From: Acidocella aquatica
GTDB lineage: Bacteria > Pseudomonadota > Alphaproteobacteria > Acetobacterales > Acetobacteraceae
DNA: 64,000 bases
NCBI RefSeq assembly: GCF_030160635.1
Contig: NZ_BSOS01000094.1
Coordinates: 1-64,000, forward strand
Direction: 5' to 3'
Shown: piece by piece, positions 61,364-64,000 of the stretch
How positions within the stretch are numbered: position 1 is the stretch's first letter
Layout: each line of letters begins with the position of its first letter
Position numbers and translations under genes: made by a program
The notes under the pieces: model-generated
Told to the model about the DNA's origin: nothing
Database searches by the model: none
Seen by the model: only the letters and a program-made list of their open reading frames with translations

Positions 61364-62683
61364 ATGAACCCCGGCGTCATCGACAACTTCCTCAACGTCT
61401 TCACCACCTACATCGATAGCGGGTTTGGCCTGCTGCACGGCGACGTCGCCTATCTCTCTTCCACCCTGATCGCCATCGACATCACACTCGCCGGGCTGTT
61501 CTGGGCCTGGGGTGCCGACGAAGACATCATGGCGCGCCTTGTGAAAAAGACGCTCTACATCGGTTTCTTCGCCTACATCATAGGCAACTTTAACGCCCTC
61601 GCCGAGATCGTCTTCAACTCCTTCGCGGGCCTCGGCCTGGAAGCCGCGGGCTCAAACCTCTCCGCGACCCAACTTCTGCAACCCGGCCAGTTCGCCCAGA
61701 TCGGCATCAATGCCGGCATACCCATTCTGCAAGCCGCCGGAAAACTCATGGGCTACACCTCGTTCTTCAATAATTTCGTGCAGATTTTCGTGCTGATGGT
61801 GGCGTGGCTTCTCGTGGTCATCGCCTTCTTCGTGCTGGCCATCCAGCTCTTTGTCACGCTGATCGAATTCAAGCTGACCACACTCGCCGGCTTCGTACTC
61901 GTGCCCTTCGGCCTGTTCGGCAAAACCGCCTTCCTTGCCGAGAAAGTGCTCGGCAATGTCGTGGCCTCGGGCGTGAAGGTACTGGTCCTCGCCGTCATCG
62001 TTGGCATCGGCACCACCCTGTTCAGCCAGTTCACCCAGGGTTTTGGCAACACCCAGCCAACCATCGAGGACGCGCTCTCCCTGGTCCTGGCCTCCCTGTC
62101 GCTGCTCGGCCTGGGCATTTTTGGCCCCGGCATCGCCACGGGCTTGCTCTCTGGCGCGCCACAGCTTGGCGCAGGGGCTGCCATTGGCACCGCACTCGCT
62201 GCCGGTGGCATTGGCGCCGCGGGTTTGATCGGTTCGGCTGGTGCCCTTCGCGCTGGTGCTGGTGCGCTTGTCGCAGGCACACGGGGTGGCGCGGCTCTCG
62301 CAGGCGGCACATCGACCGCCTATCGCCTGGGCGCCGCAGCCTCCGGCGAAGGCGGCATAAAAGGCGCTGCCGCGGGCATGGCCGGTGTCGCCAAGGCAGG
62401 TGCCGCCGTGCCACGCGCCATGGCGGCCCGCGTCGCCGACAACTTGAAGCAAAGCTTTGCCGCCGGTGGCCGTGCCGCATTCCAGGCAACCGGCGGTGCA
62501 CAGCCAAATGCATCGGCCGAGGCCACACCCACCGGTGCCGCCGCAGGCGGTCCACCCGGCTGGGCCCGGCAGATGCGCCGCCGCCAGGCCGTCAGCCACG
62601 GCGTCTCCACCGCCACCCATGTCATGCGCTCTGGCGACCATGGCGGCGGCTCCACCAATGTTGATCTTTCGGGAGAGAAATAA
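61364..62683 (+). CDS. trbL: TrbL (VirB6-like) membrane protein
   Basis: A 439-aa polytopic membrane protein: about five to six helices in residues 20-300 (LIAIDITLAGLFWAWG, FVQIFVLMVAWLLVVIAFFVLAI, LTTLAGFVLVPFGLFG), then an Ala/Gly-rich tail (ALAAGGIGAAGLIGSAGALRAGAGALVAG) and a basic end. It forms part of the inner-membrane channel. It overlaps trbF by one base. Confidence 0.94.
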   Translation: MNPGVIDNFLNVFTTYIDSGFGLLHGDVAYLSSTLIAIDITLAGLFWAWGADEDIMARLVKKTLYIGFFAYIIGNFNALAEIVFNSFAGLGLEAAGSNLSATQLLQPGQFAQIGINAGIPILQAAGKLMGYTSFFNNFVQIFVLMVAWLLVVIAFFVLAIQLFVTLIEFKLTTLAGFVLVPFGLFGKTAFLAEKVLGNVVASGVKVLVLAVIVGIGTTLFSQFTQGFGNTQPTIEDALSLVLASLSLLGLGIFGPGIATGLLSGAPQLGAGAAIGTALAAGGIGAAGLIGSAGALRAGAGALVAGTRGGAALAGGTSTAYRLGAAASGEGGIKGAAAGMAGVAKAGAAVPRAMAARVADNLKQSFAAGGRAAFQATGGAQPNASAEATPTGAAAGGPPGWARQMRRRQAVSHGVSTATHVMRSGDHGGGSTNVDLSGEK

Positions 62684-63366
62684 TGCAGTTCCGCCGCGCC
62701 GGCACGCGCTATGGCCGCACCCCCGAGCCCGAAACCCCCTACCAGAAAGCCGCCCAGGTGTGGGACGAGCGCATCGGCTCCGCCCGCGTCCAGGCCCGCA
62801 ACTGGCGCCTTATCGCCTTTGGAAATTTGCTCCTTGCCATGGGCTTGGCCGGTGGCCTCGTCTGGCAATCCGCGCGCGGCAGCGTCGTCCCTTGGGTGGT
62901 GCAAATCGACAGTCTCGGCCAGGCCCAAGCCATCGCCCCCGCCATCGCCGATTACCGCCCGACCGACCCGCAAATTGCCTGGCAACTCGCCCAGTTTATC
63001 GAGGACGTGCGCTCGATCCCCGACGATCCCGTCATCGTGCGCCAAAATTGGCTCCGCGCCTACGACTTCACCACCAGCCAGGGCGCGATGGCACTGAACG
63101 ACTATGCCCGCAACAATGATCCCTTCGCCGACATCGGCAAGGCGCAAGTCGCCGTCGACGTCTCCAGCGTCATCCGCGCCTCTGACAACAGTTTCCAGGT
63201 CTCCTGGGTCGAACGCCACTACCAGGACGACAGCCTGGTCTCGACGGAACACTGGACCGCCATCCTCACCATCGTCCTGTCCCCACCCACCGACGCCGAT
63301 CGCCTGCAGAAAAACCCCCTCGGCGTCTACGTCGACGCCATCAACTGGTCGAAGGAGCTCGACTGA
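62683..63366 (+). CDS. trbF: TrbF (VirB8-like)
   Basis: A 227-aa bitopic protein: a short cytoplasmic part (AGTRYGRTPEPETPYQKAAQVWDERIGSARVQARNWR), one membrane helix (LIAFGNLLLAMGLAGGLVW) and a VirB8-fold periplasmic domain (QIAWQLAQFIEDVRSIP, SFQVSWVERHYQDDSLVSTEHWTAILTIVL). It is an assembly factor of the channel core. Confidence 0.94.
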   Translation: MQFRRAGTRYGRTPEPETPYQKAAQVWDERIGSARVQARNWRLIAFGNLLLAMGLAGGLVWQSARGSVVPWVVQIDSLGQAQAIAPAIADYRPTDPQIAWQLAQFIEDVRSIPDDPVIVRQNWLRAYDFTTSQGAMALNDYARNNDPFADIGKAQVAVDVSSVIRASDNSFQVSWVERHYQDDSLVSTEHWTAILTIVLSPPTDADRLQKNPLGVYVDAINWSKELD

Positions 63367-64000
63367 TGAAAATTTCCGTCTCCCCGCTGGCCCTATCCGC
63401 CGCGCTCGTGCTCGCGGGTTGCGCGACCTACAAACCGCCCAGAATCAGCTACGACACCGCCCCCCAACCGGCAGTGTTGCTCCCGGCACCACCCGCGCCG
63501 GTCGACATCGTGCAAATCCCGACACCGCTCCCGCTCCCTGACCAGCTAAAGCCGCTCCCGGCAGGCCCAACCGCACCGGCAGCGTCGTCTAACCCCACGG
63601 CGCAAGTGGCCGCGGCGAACGCCGCCGCCCGCATCCAGCCAACCAGCGATGGTTATATCAACGCCATCCAGGTCTACCCCTTCACAGATGGCGCGCTCTA
63701 CGAGGTCTACGCCGCCCCCGAGGAAATTACCGACATCGCCCTGCAACCCGGCGAGCAACTCGTCGGCTCCGGCCCCGTCGCCGCCGGCGACACTGTCCGC
63801 TGGATCATTGGCGACACGACAAGCGGCACAGGCCCAACAACGCAGGTCCACATCCTGGTCAAACCGACACGCCCCGATCTGGTGACCAACCTCATCATCA
63901 ACACCGACCGCCGCACCTACCACCTGGAACTGCGCTCCACGACAGTGACCTATATGGCCTCGATCTCGTGGAACTATCCAGAAGACGAGCTGATCGCCCT
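63366..64000 (+). CDS. trbG: TrbG (VirB9-like), cut by the window end
   Basis: The first 211 codons are present, with no stop before the window end. An N-terminal lipoprotein-type signal (LALSAALVLAGCATY) with a lipobox LAGC is followed by a Pro-rich linker and the VirB9-fold start (YINAIQVYPFTDGALYEVYAAPEEITDIALQPGEQL, GDTVRWIIGDT). VirB9-type proteins form the outer-membrane complex. The lipobox is a feature more often seen in VirB7 or TrbH proteins. It overlaps trbF by one base. Confidence 0.93.
   Translation, partial: MKISVSPLALSAALVLAGCATYKPPRISYDTAPQPAVLLPAPPAPVDIVQIPTPLPLPDQLKPLPAGPTAPAASSNPTAQVAAANAAARIQPTSDGYINAIQVYPFTDGALYEVYAAPEEITDIALQPGEQLVGSGPVAAGDTVRWIIGDTTSGTGPTTQVHILVKPTRPDLVTNLIINTDRRTYHLELRSTTVTYMASISWNYPEDELIA

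Noticed and set aside
1-64000. CRISPR array
   Set aside because: No series of regularly spaced direct repeats was seen; the only short regular repeats are three iterons after repA.

Overview
The window is 64 kb of GC-rich alphaproteobacterial DNA. Family composition (DUF736, DUF2493, DUF2840, DUF2285/DUF6499-type regulators, RepA/ParA, TraF, DUF3363 relaxase, trbBCDEJLFG) is what is usually seen in integrative and conjugative elements (ICEs) of Alphaproteobacteria. Acetobacteraceae or a close relative is my best guess, from general resemblance only. The left boundary is visible: positions 212-255 are the 3' half of a tRNA-Arg(CCG) gene read on the minus strand, joined at 256 to unrelated sequence, and a tyrosine integrase follows at 438. 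The rest of the window lies inside the element. The right end, with the reconstituted tRNA and the end of the trb operon, is outside.

Cargo, 1.8-31.5 kb. First come toxin-antitoxin-like modules: a Fic enzyme, a decayed hipBA copy, a HipA kinase fused to an AbiEi-like DNA-binding domain, an orphan XRE regulator, a GSU2403-type nucleotidyltransferase and an intact hipBA pair. Several have palindromic operators legible in their promoters. Next is a glycan-modification cluster (9.1-14.6 kb): a radical SAM/SPASM enzyme, a GT2 glycosyltransferase, a ~994-aa protein that strings GT2, kinase-fold, GT-A and GT2 modules together, and a possible GT29-like enzyme on the opposite strand. A six-gene minus-strand operon (26.4 to 14.7 kb) encodes an 89-aa protein, a tandem-AAA ATPase, a WYL regulator, AddB-like and AddA-like helicase/nucleases and a DUF262/HNH protein. 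It looks like a phage-defence operon, and I cannot match it to a named system. A DEDDh exonuclease with an apparent CTG start, a HEPN protein, an AT-rich unknown gene pair and a recently inserted IS256-family element complete the cargo.

Backbone, 31.6-64 kb. DUF932, ParB-like, Toprim/DUF7146 and DUF2493 genes come first, then a RES/Xre toxin-antitoxin pair, a SEC-C protein, a membrane protein, DUF736, an XRE regulator, a DUF2285 gene and a frameshifted DUF6499/DUF2285 gene. After a second small cargo patch (HEPN-like gene and a 79-aa gene) lies the replication and transfer core: AlpA-like regulator, RepA, three iterons and a DnaA box, ParA, RHH protein, DUF2840, TraF, lytic transglycosylase, relaxase, an mqsRA module, TraG/VirD4, CopG, an inserted FRG-domain gene, and trbB-C-D-E-J-L-F-G, with trbG cut by the window edge.

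Two pairs of backbone genes carry matching structured leaders. DUF932 and parB share an RNA-like stem with a compensatory base-pair change next to the ribosome binding site. DUF2493 and DUF736 share a nested stem whose closing helix differs in sequence but is kept as pairing. These leaders, the AAA/WYL/AddAB/DUF262 operon and the GT-kinase fusion cluster are the most promising undescribed items. All functional calls come from motif reading by eye; no database search was run.
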